Source of the DNA: Acholeplasmataceae bacterium
GTDB taxonomy: Bacteria; Bacillota_I; Bacilli_A; Acholeplasmatales; Acholeplasmataceae
Direction: 5' to 3'
Assembly: GCA_021736335.1 (NCBI GenBank)
Contig: JAIPGC010000001.1
Location: forward strand, 87,700 to 130,279
Length of the DNA: 42,580 nt
Made by a program: the position numbers and the translations under genes. The notes below the pieces were generated by a model. The model was given only the letters and a program-made list of their open reading frames with translations. It was not told the origin of the DNA and did not search any database. This document shows, in pieces, positions 34,402 through 42,504 of the stretch; within the stretch, counting starts at the first letter, position 1, and each line of letters opens with the position of its first letter.

Positions 34402-34815
34402 ATGATAGAATACATAGTAAATCATAGAAACGGATCATTAATTTATCAAAGTGATGCCATCCAACAATCAAATAAAACAAATCTGAGCGTCATTAAAAAA
34501 CTCTGCTTATCAGCCTTATTCACATATGATGGTTACTTAAAGGCTGTACAAAATAAGTTTGGCAAATCCTATCTCATACCTGTTTATATCAACGAAGAGC
34601 AGATGTTCATCCCTATCAAACGAACCAGGGATTATGAAAATATTTGGATAAATTATGCAGCATTGATCGATGTTGTCTCATATCATGATTATGTTAAAAT
34701 CATATTTGAAAGTAAAAGAATATTGAACATAAACATTTCCTTAAAATCATTACAAAAGCAAATAAAGTATTTAGAAGCAATTAGGAATGCAAAAGTAAAA
34801 CATTTTCATTTCTAA
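34402..34815 (+). CDS. ComK-like protein (tentative)
   Basis: 137 residues. Order of motifs resembles the competence regulator ComK: KKLCLSALFTYDGYLKAVQ, KSYLIPVYINEEQMFIPIKR, NIWINYAALIDV and a KIIFESKRILNINISLKSLQKQ end, comparable to the SYAGR, PIMVDPSNQIFLFPT, CGWISHVHV and VTFSNGKTMELPISYNSFENQ stretches of Bacillus ComK (192 residues). The C-terminal third is missing. An in-frame stop sits just before the ATG, so the start is fixed, yet no ribosome site is seen and a terminator lies 14 bases upstream; the mRNA may be nearly leaderless. If the family call is right it is a DNA-binding activator; otherwise unknown. Confidence 0.55.
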   Translation: MIEYIVNHRNGSLIYQSDAIQQSNKTNLSVIKKLCLSALFTYDGYLKAVQNKFGKSYLIPVYINEEQMFIPIKRTRDYENIWINYAALIDVVSYHDYVKIIFESKRILNINISLKSLQKQIKYLEAIRNAKVKHFHF

Positions 34816-34840
34816 AATTATAGAAAAAGTTTAGAAATAG

Positions 34841-34849
34841 TGTTATAAT
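34841..34849 (+). promoter_or_regulatory. Extended -10 promoter of the pgk operon
   Basis: TGTTATAAT at 34841-34849, 48 bases before the pgk start; TATAAT occupies 34844-34849. Confidence 0.75.
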
Positions 34850-34897
34850 AGGCATGGTTAAAATAATAGACGATTACATCATATAGGAGGAATAATG

Positions 34898-36094
34898 ATG
34901 GCTAAAAAAACAATAAGAGATATTCAAGTTAAAGGGAAAAAGGTTCTCATTCGTGTGGATTTCAATGTCCCATTGAAGAATGGCGAAATCAGCGATGAAA
35001 ACAGAATTGTTCAAGCTTTACCTACCATCGAGTACATACTTGAGCAAGGTGGAAGAGCAATTGTCTTTTCACATCTAGGACGTGTAAAAGATGAATCAGA
35101 TAAGGCAGACAATAGTTTAGAGGTTGTTGCAAAGAGATTAAGTGTACTACTTAATAAGAAGGTCAACTTTGTACCTGTAACTAGAGGGAAAGTCTTAGAA
35201 GATGCAGTCAATCAGCTTCAAGATGGAGAAATCTTGATGTTTGAAAACACAAGATTTGAAGATTTAAAAGGTAAAAAAGAAAGCAAAAACGATCCTGAAT
35301 TGGGTAAATACTGGGCGTCACTTGGAGATGTTTTTGTCAATGATGCATTCGGTACAGCTCATAGAGATGCTGCATCAAATGTTGGTATTGCATCAAACAT
35401 AAAAGATTGTGTTGCAGGATTCTTACTTGAAAAAGAAATTAATTTTATCGGTGGCACTTTAGAAAATCCAAAGAGACCTTTCGTTGCAATTTTGGGTGGA
35501 GCAAAAGTATCAGATAAAATTGAAGTTATAAAAAATTTATTAAAGGTTGCTGATAAGGTACTTATCGGTGGTGGTATGGCATATACATTCTTTAAGGCTC
35601 AAGGTTATGAAATTGGTAACAGTTTACTTGAAGCAGATAAGATTGATCTTGCAAAGGAATTACTAGAATTAGGCAAAGGTAAAATCGTCTTAGGTGATGA
35701 TGTCATTACAGCAAAAACATTTGATCCTGAAAGTGAAAAGAATGTAAGAAACATCACTTCAATTCCAGCTGATGAAATGGGTATGGATATTGGACCAAGA
35801 ACGATTGCACTTTTTGAAACTTACATTGCTACTGCAAAAACTGTGATTTGGAACGGACCTCTTGGTGTATTTGAATTCCCAAGATTTGCTGAAGGCACTA
35901 GAAGTATCGCTCAATCGATTACTGAAATCAAAGATCAAGCAACAACCATTATTGGTGGAGGGGACTCAGCTGCAGCAGTTATTCAATTTGGCTTAGCTGA
36001 AGGATTTACCCACATCTCAACAGGTGGTGGAGCTTCTCTTGAATACCTAGAAGGTAAATTGCTTCCAGGTATCGAATGTGTTGATAATAAGTAA
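34898..36094 (+). CDS. pgk: Phosphoglycerate kinase
   Basis: 398 residues, full length. [11 protein letters not shown] and SHLGRVKDE form the substrate site, [13 protein letters not shown] and [17 protein letters not shown] are hinge and nucleotide motifs, and GGGDSAAAV with [14 protein letters not shown] end the ATP-binding half. It makes ATP and 3-phosphoglycerate in glycolysis. Two ATGs lie in tandem at 34895 and 34898; the second has better spacing to AGGAGG. The stop overlaps the XRE-cupin gene by one base. Confidence 0.98.
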   Translation: MAKKTIRDIQVKGKKVLIRVDFNVPLKNGEISDENRIVQALPTIEYILEQGGRAIVFSHLGRVKDESDKADNSLEVVAKRLSVLLNKKVNFVPVTRGKVLEDAVNQLQDGEILMFENTRFEDLKGKKESKNDPELGKYWASLGDVFVNDAFGTAHRDAASNVGIASNIKDCVAGFLLEKEINFIGGTLENPKRPFVAILGGAKVSDKIEVIKNLLKVADKVLIGGGMAYTFFKAQGYEIGNSLLEADKIDLAKELLELGKGKIVLGDDVITAKTFDPESEKNVRNITSIPADEMGMDIGPRTIALFETYIATAKTVIWNGPLGVFEFPRFAEGTRSIAQSITEIKDQATTIIGGGDSAAAVIQFGLAEGFTHISTGGGASLEYLEGKLLPGIECVDNK

Positions 36095-36633
36095 TGGATA
36101 TCGGGAAAAAGATTAGAGCTCTTAGATTGGGTAATAGTCTAACCCAAGAAGAACTTGCCAATCGATTAGAGTTAACAAAAGGCTATATATCGCAATTAGA
36201 AAACAATCTCACATCACCATCAATGCAAACTTTATTTTCACTTTTAGAAGTTCTAGGTACGGATGTCCATGAGTTTTTCTCTAAAGAGGAAGAACAAACC
36301 TACATCTATAAGAAAGAAGATTTCTACGAAAAAGAAAATGTTGATTTGAAGCATGTCATTAGCTGGATTGTTCCTAATGCGTTAAAATATGAAATGGAAC
36401 CCATTTTGATTGATCTTGAACCTGGTGGACAATCTGTTATAGATGATCCGCATCCAGGTGAGGAATTTGGATATGTCCTTGAAGGTCAAGTCACCCTAGT
36501 AATCAATAAAAAAAGATATATCATACGTAAAGGTGAAACATTTTATTATTTGGCAAACAAAGAACATTATCTCATGAACAATAGTCATCAAAATGCCAAG
36601 GTACTGTGGATTAGTACCCCACCAATGTTTTAA
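36094..36633 (+). CDS. XRE-family regulator with cupin domain
   Basis: 179 residues. The first 60 form a helix-turn-helix domain (NSLTQEELANRLELTKGYIS, QLENNLTSPSMQTLFSLLE). The C-terminal half is a cupin barrel with HPGEEFGYVLEGQVTLVI and FYYLANKEHYLMN, giving likely His/Glu residues for a metal or small ligand. This PuuR-like plan usually senses a metabolite. It lies inside a glycolytic gene set, translation being coupled to pgk by TAATG, an unusual place for this class; it may act as a local regulator in the manner that CggR does in Bacillus, though it is a different family. Confidence 0.92.
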   Translation: MDIGKKIRALRLGNSLTQEELANRLELTKGYISQLENNLTSPSMQTLFSLLEVLGTDVHEFFSKEEEQTYIYKKEDFYEKENVDLKHVISWIVPNALKYEMEPILIDLEPGGQSVIDDPHPGEEFGYVLEGQVTLVINKKRYIIRKGETFYYLANKEHYLMNNSHQNAKVLWISTPPMF

Positions 36634-36649
36634 TAGAAAGAGGAAAAAT

Positions 36650-36895
36650 ATGGAAAAAGAAATTTTAATTAAGAGTACATCAGGACTTCATGCAAGTCTT
36701 GCAGCAAAGGTTGTTCAAACAGCTTCGAAATATGCTGTTGAAATCGAACTTCACTATCAAGACAAAGTTGTTGACCTTAAGTCAATTTTAGCTTTAATGT
36801 CATTAGCAGTTCCCCATGGAAAGAATGTACGTATCGTTGCTAGAGGTAATCGCGCCGAAGAAGCAATTAAAGACGTATCTTCAATTTTAGGTTGA
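36650..36895 (+). CDS. ptsH: HPr-like phosphocarrier protein
   Basis: 81 residues. The fold motifs of HPr are present, with catalytic His14 in SGLHASLAAK and regulatory Ser45 in VDLKSILALMSLAV, the site HPr kinase uses in Bacillota. The usual Arg-Pro after HA (GLHARPA) is Ser16-Leu17 here. The Arg helps stabilise His phosphorylation, so phosphotransfer in the sugar PTS may be weak while the serine switch to CcpA could be kept. The start follows AGAGG; an earlier in-frame ATG at 36593 lies inside the upstream gene. No other PTS gene is in the window. Confidence 0.9.
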   Translation: MEKEILIKSTSGLHASLAAKVVQTASKYAVEIELHYQDKVVDLKSILALMSLAVPHGKNVRIVARGNRAEEAIKDVSSILG

Positions 36896-36900
36896 TTGAG

Positions 36901-37671
36901 ATGAGCAGAAAACCTTTAATAGCTGGAAATTGGAAGATGTATAAAACGAAGGATGATGCACTTGCCTTCATTTATGCAGTTAATCTAGAAGTGCCTGATA
37001 GAGATGTTGTAGAGTCAGTGATTTGTGCTCCTGCAATATTTTTAAGAGACTTGGTCAAAAGAGAAGGCGAAAATCTTCGCATAGGTGCACAAAATGTTCA
37101 CTATGCACAAGAAGGAGCTTTTACTGGAGAAATATCATCTGCTATGCTTAAATCTTATGGCGTAGACTATGTTGTTATCGGGCACAGTGAAAGACGCGCT
37201 TATTTCAATGAAACCGATGAAACTGTTAATCTTAAATTAATTGCTTCAGTCAATAGTGAACTTACACCAATTGTATGTGTAGGAGAATCACTTGAAATCA
37301 GAGAGTTAGGAACAACAGATTCAGTTGTTGGCAAACAAATCGAAAAAGCCTATTTGAATGTGGATGCTGATGAAGCATTAAAGACTGTTGTAGCGTACGA
37401 ACCTATTTGGGCAATTGGCACAGGTAGAACTGCTACACCTGATCAAGCAAATGACACAATCAAAGCTATTCGTTTAGTTTTAGAAAGACTCTATAGCAAG
37501 GATGTTGCAGAACAAATTCGCATCTTATACGGAGGATCTGTTAATACAAAGAATGTTGATGATCTATTATCTATGTCAGATATTGATGGTGCTCTTGTTG
37601 GTGGTGCATCACTTGATCCAAATTCATTCCTCACACTTGTTAAAGCAGCATACAAAAAACAAACTAAGTAA
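36901..37671 (+). CDS. tpiA: Triosephosphate isomerase
   Basis: 256 residues. GNWKMYK (Lys), VVIGHSERR (catalytic His), VAYEPIWAIGTG (catalytic Glu with the mobile loop) and YGGSVNTKN (phosphate site) are all present. It interconverts glyceraldehyde 3-phosphate and dihydroxyacetone phosphate. The ATG at 36901 is used; an in-frame TTG at 36892 overlaps the upstream stop. The ribosome site (TTGAG) is weak, so translation may be coupled to the HPr gene. It ends the pgk operon. Confidence 0.97.
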   Translation: MSRKPLIAGNWKMYKTKDDALAFIYAVNLEVPDRDVVESVICAPAIFLRDLVKREGENLRIGAQNVHYAQEGAFTGEISSAMLKSYGVDYVVIGHSERRAYFNETDETVNLKLIASVNSELTPIVCVGESLEIRELGTTDSVVGKQIEKAYLNVDADEALKTVVAYEPIWAIGTGRTATPDQANDTIKAIRLVLERLYSKDVAEQIRILYGGSVNTKNVDDLLSMSDIDGALVGGASLDPNSFLTLVKAAYKKQTK

Positions 37672-37687
37672 TTTATATCTAAACATA

Positions 37688-37714
37688 AACAAGAACAGCC
37701 GTTCTTGTTTTTTT
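37688..37714 (+). terminator. Terminator of the pgk-tpiA operon
   Basis: AACAAGAAC, loop AGCC, GTTCTTGTT followed by a T-run: strong intrinsic terminator. Confidence 0.95.
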
Positions 37715-37731
37715 TGTTTATTGAAAATGAA

Positions 37732-37762
37732 AAAAAAGATGATTCCGAAGATTCATCTTTTT
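37732..37762 (-). terminator. Terminator of rpsD
   Basis: On the minus strand AAAAAGATGA and TCATCTTTTT pair around a stem top closed by C(TTCG)G, a very stable tetraloop, then a T-run. It lies just past the rpsD stop. Confidence 0.92.
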
Positions 37763-37769
37763 GTTTTTG

Positions 37770-38369
37770 TTATCTGTTGTAGAATTCAACAATCAATTGT
37801 TCGTTGATTTCTTGTAGGAATTCATTGCGTTCAGGATAACGAACGAATGTTCCAACGCCATTGTCTTTATCAAATGATACAAACTCAACTGTTGCATATT
37901 GTCCCTCAAGAGCTTCTTGAACTACTTTCAAAGCTTTTGATTTCTCACGAAGTGCAATGTGTTGACCTGGTACTAAACGATATGATGGAATATCTACTTT
38001 TTTTCCATCAACAAGGAAATGACCATGATTTACCAATTGACGAGCTTGAGCTCTTGTTTTGGCAAGACCTAAACGATAGACAACATTGTCAAGGCGAGAT
38101 TCAAGTAAACGTAAGAAGTTTTCACCATGCTTACCTTTCATTTTATCTGCTTCGTTGAATGTCTTTCTAAATTGCTTTTCTGATACCCCATAAGTAAATC
38201 TTACTTTTTGCTTTTCATGAAGCTGAGTACCATAGTCGCTAGTCTTAGAACGACGTTGTCCATGTTGACCAGGTGCATAAGGGCGTTTTTTTAATTCAAT
38301 TCCTGTTTCGGAAATTGAATAACCCAAACGACGAGAAATTTTCCAAGTTGGTCCAGTGTAACGTGACAT
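37770..38369 (-). CDS. rpsD: 30S ribosomal protein S4
   Basis: 199 residues. [19 protein letters not shown] is the typical start; an S4 RNA-binding domain follows with [36 protein letters not shown]. The C-terminus LIVEFYNR matches the family. The zinc-binding Cys motif of the C+ form is absent (C- form). S4 starts 30S assembly at the 5' end of 16S rRNA and commonly represses its own mRNA. It is a stand-alone gene here, with a folded leader and its own promoter. Confidence 0.98.
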   Translation of the reverse strand: MSRYTGPTWKISRRLGYSISETGIELKKRPYAPGQHGQRRSKTSDYGTQLHEKQKVRFTYGVSEKQFRKTFNEADKMKGKHGENFLRLLESRLDNVVYRLGLAKTRAQARQLVNHGHFLVDGKKVDIPSYRLVPGQHIALREKSKALKVVQEALEGQYATVEFVSFDKDNGVGTFVRYPERNEFLQEINEQLIVEFYNR

Positions 38370-38529
38370 AATTTTTTACCTCCTCTTTTTTTTTGGTGGT
38401 AAAAAATGCAAATACCTTAATAAAAGTGATCCCGATGTTCTTTTCACCTTAAAGCAGAAAGGTTACTAGGGGCTCCAAAATGGGTAGGGATCGTTCTTTT
38501 AAAAATAGTTTGCCTGCTTTTTACCGACG
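38370..38529 (-). ncRNA. Structured rpsD leader, likely S4 autoregulatory site
   Basis: On the minus strand, AAAGCAG (38520-38514) pairs with CTGCTTT (38457-38451), and GATCCC (38492-38487), lying in that loop, pairs with GGGATC (38433-38428) outside it. The two helices interleave as a pseudoknot. GGTAAAAA at the 5' end can also pair with TTTTTTACC (38406-38398) near the ribosome site GAGGAGGT. Pseudoknotted leaders bound by S4 are known for rpsD in Bacillus and for the alpha operon in E. coli; no consensus comparison was possible here. Confidence 0.65.
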
Positions 38530-38535
38530 CTATTC

Positions 38536-38564
38536 ATTTTACCCTATAGGGTATTAAATGTCAA
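38536..38564 (-). promoter_or_regulatory. rpsD promoter with a 14-bp palindrome in the spacer
   Basis: On the minus strand TTGACA (38564-38559), 17-base spacer, TAAAAT (38541-38536). The -35 lies partly in the last codons of the upstream gene. The perfect palindrome TACCCTATAGGGTA (38540-38553) fills the spacer and enters the -10, an ideal place for a repressor. Confidence 0.85.
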
Positions 38565-39003
38565 TTGTTTTTACTAATAACTTTACGAATTGTTCAAGGA
38601 ATGAGACAGTTTCTGAATCAAAACGATTTAGAATTGGACTATCAACATCTAAAACACCAAAAAGCTTGTTTTTTACAATGATGGGAACAACAACCTCTGA
38701 GCGACTATTAGCATCACATGCAATATGATTATCATAGTTTAAGACATCAGCTACGACTCTTGTTTGTCTAAGACTTGCAGCCTCCCCACAAACACCTTTT
38801 CCTAGCTCAATGGTTGAACAGGCGACCTTACCTTGAAAAGGGCCAACAGTCAATTTATATCCATCATAAAGATAAAAACCAACCCAATTGAGTTCATGTA
38901 GAACATCATTTAAAAATGCCGAAGCATTCGCTAGGACTGATGTTGTATTTGGTTGAATTTGGAATAAACCTTCTGCAGATTGTAGCAAATCTTTATTTTT
39001 CAT
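38554..39003 (-). CDS. msrC: Free methionine-(R)-sulfoxide reductase (GAF domain)
   Basis: 149 residues, a single GAF domain of the fRMsr group. NWVGFYLYDG, GPFQGKVACSTI, GKGVCGEAA and HIACDANSRSEVVVPI are diagnostic. Cys62, Cys72 and Cys96 have the same spacing (10 and 24) as the three redox Cys of the E. coli enzyme. It repairs free oxidised methionine using thioredoxin. GGTGGTGAT precedes its ATG. It is divergent from thiI and is followed at once by the rpsD promoter, with no terminator, so some transcripts may run into rpsD. Confidence 0.94.
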   Translation of the reverse strand: MKNKDLLQSAEGLFQIQPNTTSVLANASAFLNDVLHELNWVGFYLYDGYKLTVGPFQGKVACSTIELGKGVCGEAASLRQTRVVADVLNYDNHIACDANSRSEVVVPIIVKNKLFGVLDVDSPILNRFDSETVSFLEQFVKLLVKTIDI

Positions 39004-39021
39004 GATATCACCACCGTCAAT

Positions 39022-39043
39022 ATTATATCATATATGATAAAAT
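39022..39043. promoter_or_regulatory. Divergent extended -10 promoters of msrC and thiI
   Basis: Minus strand: TGATATAAT with TATAAT at 39027-39022. Plus strand: TGATAAAAT with TAAAAT at 39038-39043. The two face away across the perfect palindrome TATCATATATGATA (39026-39039), so polymerase can bind only one side at a time. Confidence 0.7.
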
Positions 39044-39060
39044 AGTAATGGTGATAAAAC

Positions 39061-40305
39061 ATGAAGAAAAAAATCATTATCCGATTTGGCGATATGATGC
39101 TTAAAGGCCGAAACATAGGTTTTTTTATTAAAAGAGTTAGATTGCATCTTATAAATAAATTAAAAGACTTAGAAGTTAATTATGAGTTTACTCATGATCG
39201 TATATTTATAGGTTTCTTAAATGAAGATGAAGCAGAAATCATTTTACGATTGCATCAAATACCTGGATTGTATTCATTTAATGTTGCATACGTATCACAA
39301 CCAAATATAGAAGATATCATATCCATAGGAAGTCAAGTGTTAGATATAGAAGCAGATCAAGAAATGATGCATCTAAAAATTGAAACTAGAAGACATGATA
39401 AGACCTTTTCATTAACAAGCCAAGAAATCACTCAGAAAATTGCAAGTCCCATCTTAAAAGGGGCAAAAAGAAAATATACTGTTGATGTGAAAAATCCAGA
39501 AGAAATACTTTATATTGACTTAAGACAGAATGTTGCTTACGTCTATCTTAAAAAGATTAAGGGTATGGGTGGATATCCATATGGAACAGGTGGCAAGGGA
39601 TTAGTAATGATGAGTGGAGGTTTTGATAGTCCAGTCGCAGCTTATCTTGCTATGAAACAAGGAATAGAAGTTGAACTCTATCATTTCGAATCAACACCGA
39701 TGACACCACTAGAATCAGTACAAAAAGTGATTGATCTTGCAAAAATACTAAGTGAATATACTTTAACTGGTACAATTAATCTACATTTGGTGCCATTTGC
39801 TAAAATTCATGAAGAGATATTAAGTAAAGTGTTTGATTCATACATCATTACTGTTATGAGAAGAATGATGTATCGCTTAGGTGAAAGATTTTCAAAACGT
39901 AACAAATTATTATGTCTGATTAATGGTGAATCAGTTGGTCAAGTAGCTAGTCAGACTTTACAGAGTATGCAAGTTGTTGAAGGTGTGACTCGAATACCAA
40001 TATTAAGACCTCTGATTACATATGACAAAAATGATATCATAGAAATTTCTAAGAAAATAAAGACCTATGATATCTCAGTGCAACCATTTAATGATTGCTG
40101 CAGTATATATGTACCAAAGGCTCCTGTTACAAAACCTATGGAAGTCTATGCATCAAAATATGAACAAACGATTGATTTTGAGCCTTTATTAAAAGAAGCA
40201 ATGGAAAACACTTTATTGATACAAATTTCAAAAGACTCAGATATCATTTTAACAAATCATGGATTTACCGTTAAAGAAGCTTATAGCAATATGAAGAAGG
40301 ATTAG
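39061..40305 (+). CDS. thiI: tRNA 4-thiouridine synthase ThiI
   Basis: 414 residues. An N-terminal ferredoxin-like and THUMP RNA-binding part precedes a PP-loop ATPase domain with MMSGGFDSPVAAYLAMKQG near residue 183. LCLINGESVGQVASQTLQSM and FNDCCSIYVP follow. There is no C-terminal rhodanese domain, as in Bacillus ThiI, which needs a partner cysteine desulfurase; SufS encoded here or a NifS-like protein elsewhere could supply sulfur. It makes s4U at position 8 of tRNA and may serve thiamine synthesis. GGTGAT before ATG is a modest ribosome site. Confidence 0.96.
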   Translation: MKKKIIIRFGDMMLKGRNIGFFIKRVRLHLINKLKDLEVNYEFTHDRIFIGFLNEDEAEIILRLHQIPGLYSFNVAYVSQPNIEDIISIGSQVLDIEADQEMMHLKIETRRHDKTFSLTSQEITQKIASPILKGAKRKYTVDVKNPEEILYIDLRQNVAYVYLKKIKGMGGYPYGTGGKGLVMMSGGFDSPVAAYLAMKQGIEVELYHFESTPMTPLESVQKVIDLAKILSEYTLTGTINLHLVPFAKIHEEILSKVFDSYIITVMRRMMYRLGERFSKRNKLLCLINGESVGQVASQTLQSMQVVEGVTRIPILRPLITYDKNDIIEISKKIKTYDISVQPFNDCCSIYVPKAPVTKPMEVYASKYEQTIDFEPLLKEAMENTLLIQISKDSDIILTNHGFTVKEAYSNMKKD

Positions 40306-40308
40306 ATT

Positions 40309-41010
40309 ATGCTGATAACATCAAAACAGAATAGTTCATTTAAATTATGGGTCAAATTAAAACAAAAGAAATATCGTGATCAAAACGGTATGTTTTTAGT
40401 TTATGGAAAGCACTTAATTGAACAAGCAAAAAAACATCATGCTATTATCGATATCCTGACATCAGATCCAAATCAAGAGGGCATTCAATTAACTATCGAT
40501 TTGATGAATGAATTACAGCAAGCAGAAACCTATTTTGATCAAATTGGAGTATGTAAAAAGACAAATCCAATGATTATAAGCAATAAAATTCTTGTGTTAG
40601 ATGACGTACAAGATCCAGATAATGTAGGTGCTTTGATTAGAAGTGCATCCGCTTTTGGATTTTTACATATTATTGTTAGTTTGAAAACTGCTGATTTGTA
40701 TAATGAGAAAGTCATAAGAGCATCAAAGGGTGCACTTTTCGATGTATATGTTGAAAGAAGACCGCTCATTGGTGCGCTCACAGAGCTTAAGGAATCTGGA
40801 TACCAACTCATATATGCTGATGCACATGACATAGGAAAACCCAAGAAACAAGAAAAAACAGTACTTGTTATGGGCAATGAAGGGCATGGCATATCAGATG
40901 ATGTAAAGCATTTATGTGATCATGCTATCAGTATACCGACTCAAAATGTTGAAAGCTTAAATGTTAGTGTAGCTGGAGGGATTTTAATGTATGAATGGAG
41001 GAACTTATGA
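40309..41010 (+). CDS. SpoU-family RNA 2'-O-methyltransferase
   Basis: 233 residues, SPOUT superfamily with a knotted SAM site. An N-terminal substrate-binding domain (SKQNSSFKLWVKLKQKKYRD) precedes motif 1 LDDVQDPDNVGALIRSASAF, motif 2 VMGNEGHGISDD and motif 3 IPTQNVESLNVSVAGGILMY. It is likely a TrmH/RlmB-type rRNA or tRNA methyltransferase; the exact nucleotide cannot be told. It follows thiI by 3 bases and overlaps the next gene. Confidence 0.93.
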   Translation: MLITSKQNSSFKLWVKLKQKKYRDQNGMFLVYGKHLIEQAKKHHAIIDILTSDPNQEGIQLTIDLMNELQQAETYFDQIGVCKKTNPMIISNKILVLDDVQDPDNVGALIRSASAFGFLHIIVSLKTADLYNEKVIRASKGALFDVYVERRPLIGALTELKESGYQLIYADAHDIGKPKKQEKTVLVMGNEGHGISDDVKHLCDHAISIPTQNVESLNVSVAGGILMYEWRNL

Positions 41011-41912
41011 AACCGATCATTACTGGTTTTTTGGATTTTGATAGCACATCATCTTTTGAAGCGAAAATCGAATGTGCAACCAAGCATCAACTCAGTTATA
41101 TTTGTCTTAGAGAATTTAACCAAAGTCCATTAATAGAATTAAGTGAAAAAGAAATTAAGGATTTGCAATCCTCTCTTAGAGATGCAAAACTTAAAGTAGC
41201 AATTATCGATACCAATATCGAATCATATGATATCAATGATGATCGAAAACACTCGATTGCATTAGATGAGTTTAAATATATGGTTAAGTTTGCTGATAGA
41301 CTCAAGGTACAGCACCTCTATTATCAATTGCCTAAATTCAATGATGTGATTGAAGAATATGAAAATATTCAGAAACGATTAGAACCTTTTGTAGATTACG
41401 CCATGAGAAATAGCAAGAAAATAATTATTCTGCCATCGAACAATTATAAAGCAAATGTTTATGCCTTTATCTTTAAAAAGATGAAATCAAATGTTTTGAG
41501 CATTGCATTTGATCCTGTCCTAATCATGCAAAACAATGAATCAACAACCACAGCATATAGATTGCTGAAAAATAAGATTGGATCTTTTTCGACATGTGAT
41601 GCTGATCATCAGAATGTACCCAAACTGATTGGTTATGGGAAGACTGATATCGTTGCGCTTTTTAAGAAACTCATTAGAGATAGATATGATGGATATCTAC
41701 TTTTAGATAATAAGTTTCATGATGAAGTATTCAAAGAAGAACCAGAAAAAAAGGGATTACTTGCAAAATTGTTCAAAAGTAAGAATAAGAAAAAAGAGTC
41801 CCTGCTATCTGAACTCTCAAGTAAAATATTTCCCAATGAAGAAACAAAAAATGTCACCATCGATGACATTTTAGATAACCAAATCAAAGTATTAAAAATC
41901 ATTTTTAAATAG
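41007..41912 (+). CDS. Xylose-isomerase-like TIM-barrel protein
   Basis: 301 residues. FLDFDSTSSFEAKIECATKH at the start and ESYDINDDRKHSIALDEFKYMVKFADRL resemble sugar-phosphate isomerase/epimerase (AP endonuclease family 2) barrels. The expected metal-binding Glu of strand six is not seen (KIIILPSNN), while Asp in AFDPVL and His in DADHQN might remain; YDGYLLLDNKF replaces the usual final Glu with Asp. A Lys-rich stretch (residues about 248-275) follows the barrel. Activity is uncertain. GGAGG at 40997-41001 supports this start over the ATG at 40995. Its 3' end overlaps the convergent def gene by 8 bases. Confidence 0.75.
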   Translation: MKPIITGFLDFDSTSSFEAKIECATKHQLSYICLREFNQSPLIELSEKEIKDLQSSLRDAKLKVAIIDTNIESYDINDDRKHSIALDEFKYMVKFADRLKVQHLYYQLPKFNDVIEEYENIQKRLEPFVDYAMRNSKKIIILPSNNYKANVYAFIFKKMKSNVLSIAFDPVLIMQNNESTTTAYRLLKNKIGSFSTCDADHQNVPKLIGYGKTDIVALFKKLIRDRYDGYLLLDNKFHDEVFKEEPEKKGLLAKLFKSKNKKKESLLSELSSKIFPNEETKNVTIDDILDNQIKVLKIIFK

Positions 41913-42483
41913 TATCGTTTTCATCCTCGAGATGAAATGCTGGTTCTGCGAATGGTAATTCATTAAAGAGTTTTGTAGTAAACATAATACCATTAATATG
42001 ATCAAATTCATGTTGAAATACAATGCCTACATAGCCTTCTAGATGAAGTTCAATAGGAATCAATTGATCACTTTCAATATCATAAGACAATGCTTCGAAT
42101 GTTACAGATTTATATCTAGGAGTGATGCCCACAGTTTCTCGGTCAACACTCAAGCATCCTTCTCCACCTGGTACATAGATGATTTCTTTACTTTTGGATT
42201 TGAGTACAGGATTAACAAGAGCATATGAGTAAAGAATGCCATCAAAATCGGTAACATGGGCTGCAAACATGCGTTTAGAAATATTGATTTGTGGTGCAGC
42301 AATCCCTACAGCTGGACGGAGTTCATATTGGGTTGCTATTTCTTCATTTTGTGAATTGATTACAAATTGAAGCATTTCCTTAAGACATTTTTTATCGGCT
42401 TGGGATAATGGTAATTTGACTTCTTTAGCTACAGTTTCAAGAGTCTTATGTCCCTCGCGAATTATATTTTTCATTAGTATCAT
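41905..42483 (-). CDS. def: Peptide deformylase
   Basis: 192 residues. The three metal-site motifs are present: VGIAAPQ, GGEGCLSV with the Cys ligand, and FQHEFDHINGIMF with the two His and catalytic Glu. The longer insert-containing form is typical of Bacillota (type 2). It removes formyl from new proteins. The ATG at 42483 lies 8 bases after GAGGTG; another ATG at 42474 is possible. Confidence 0.97.
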   Translation of the reverse strand: MILMKNIIREGHKTLETVAKEVKLPLSQADKKCLKEMLQFVINSQNEEIATQYELRPAVGIAAPQINISKRMFAAHVTDFDGILYSYALVNPVLKSKSKEIIYVPGGEGCLSVDRETVGITPRYKSVTFEALSYDIESDQLIPIELHLEGYVGIVFQHEFDHINGIMFTTKLFNELPFAEPAFHLEDENDTI

Positions 42484-42504
42484 TCGACATACACCTCATA
42501 TTCA

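Noticed and set aside
37847-38158. 103-codon open frame on the plus strand
   Set aside because: It is antisense to rpsD, has no ribosome site and shows no family features; rpsD on the minus strand is unmistakable.
40539-40892. 117-codon open frame on the minus strand
   Set aside because: It lies fully inside the SpoU-type methyltransferase gene in the opposite direction, with no start signals.
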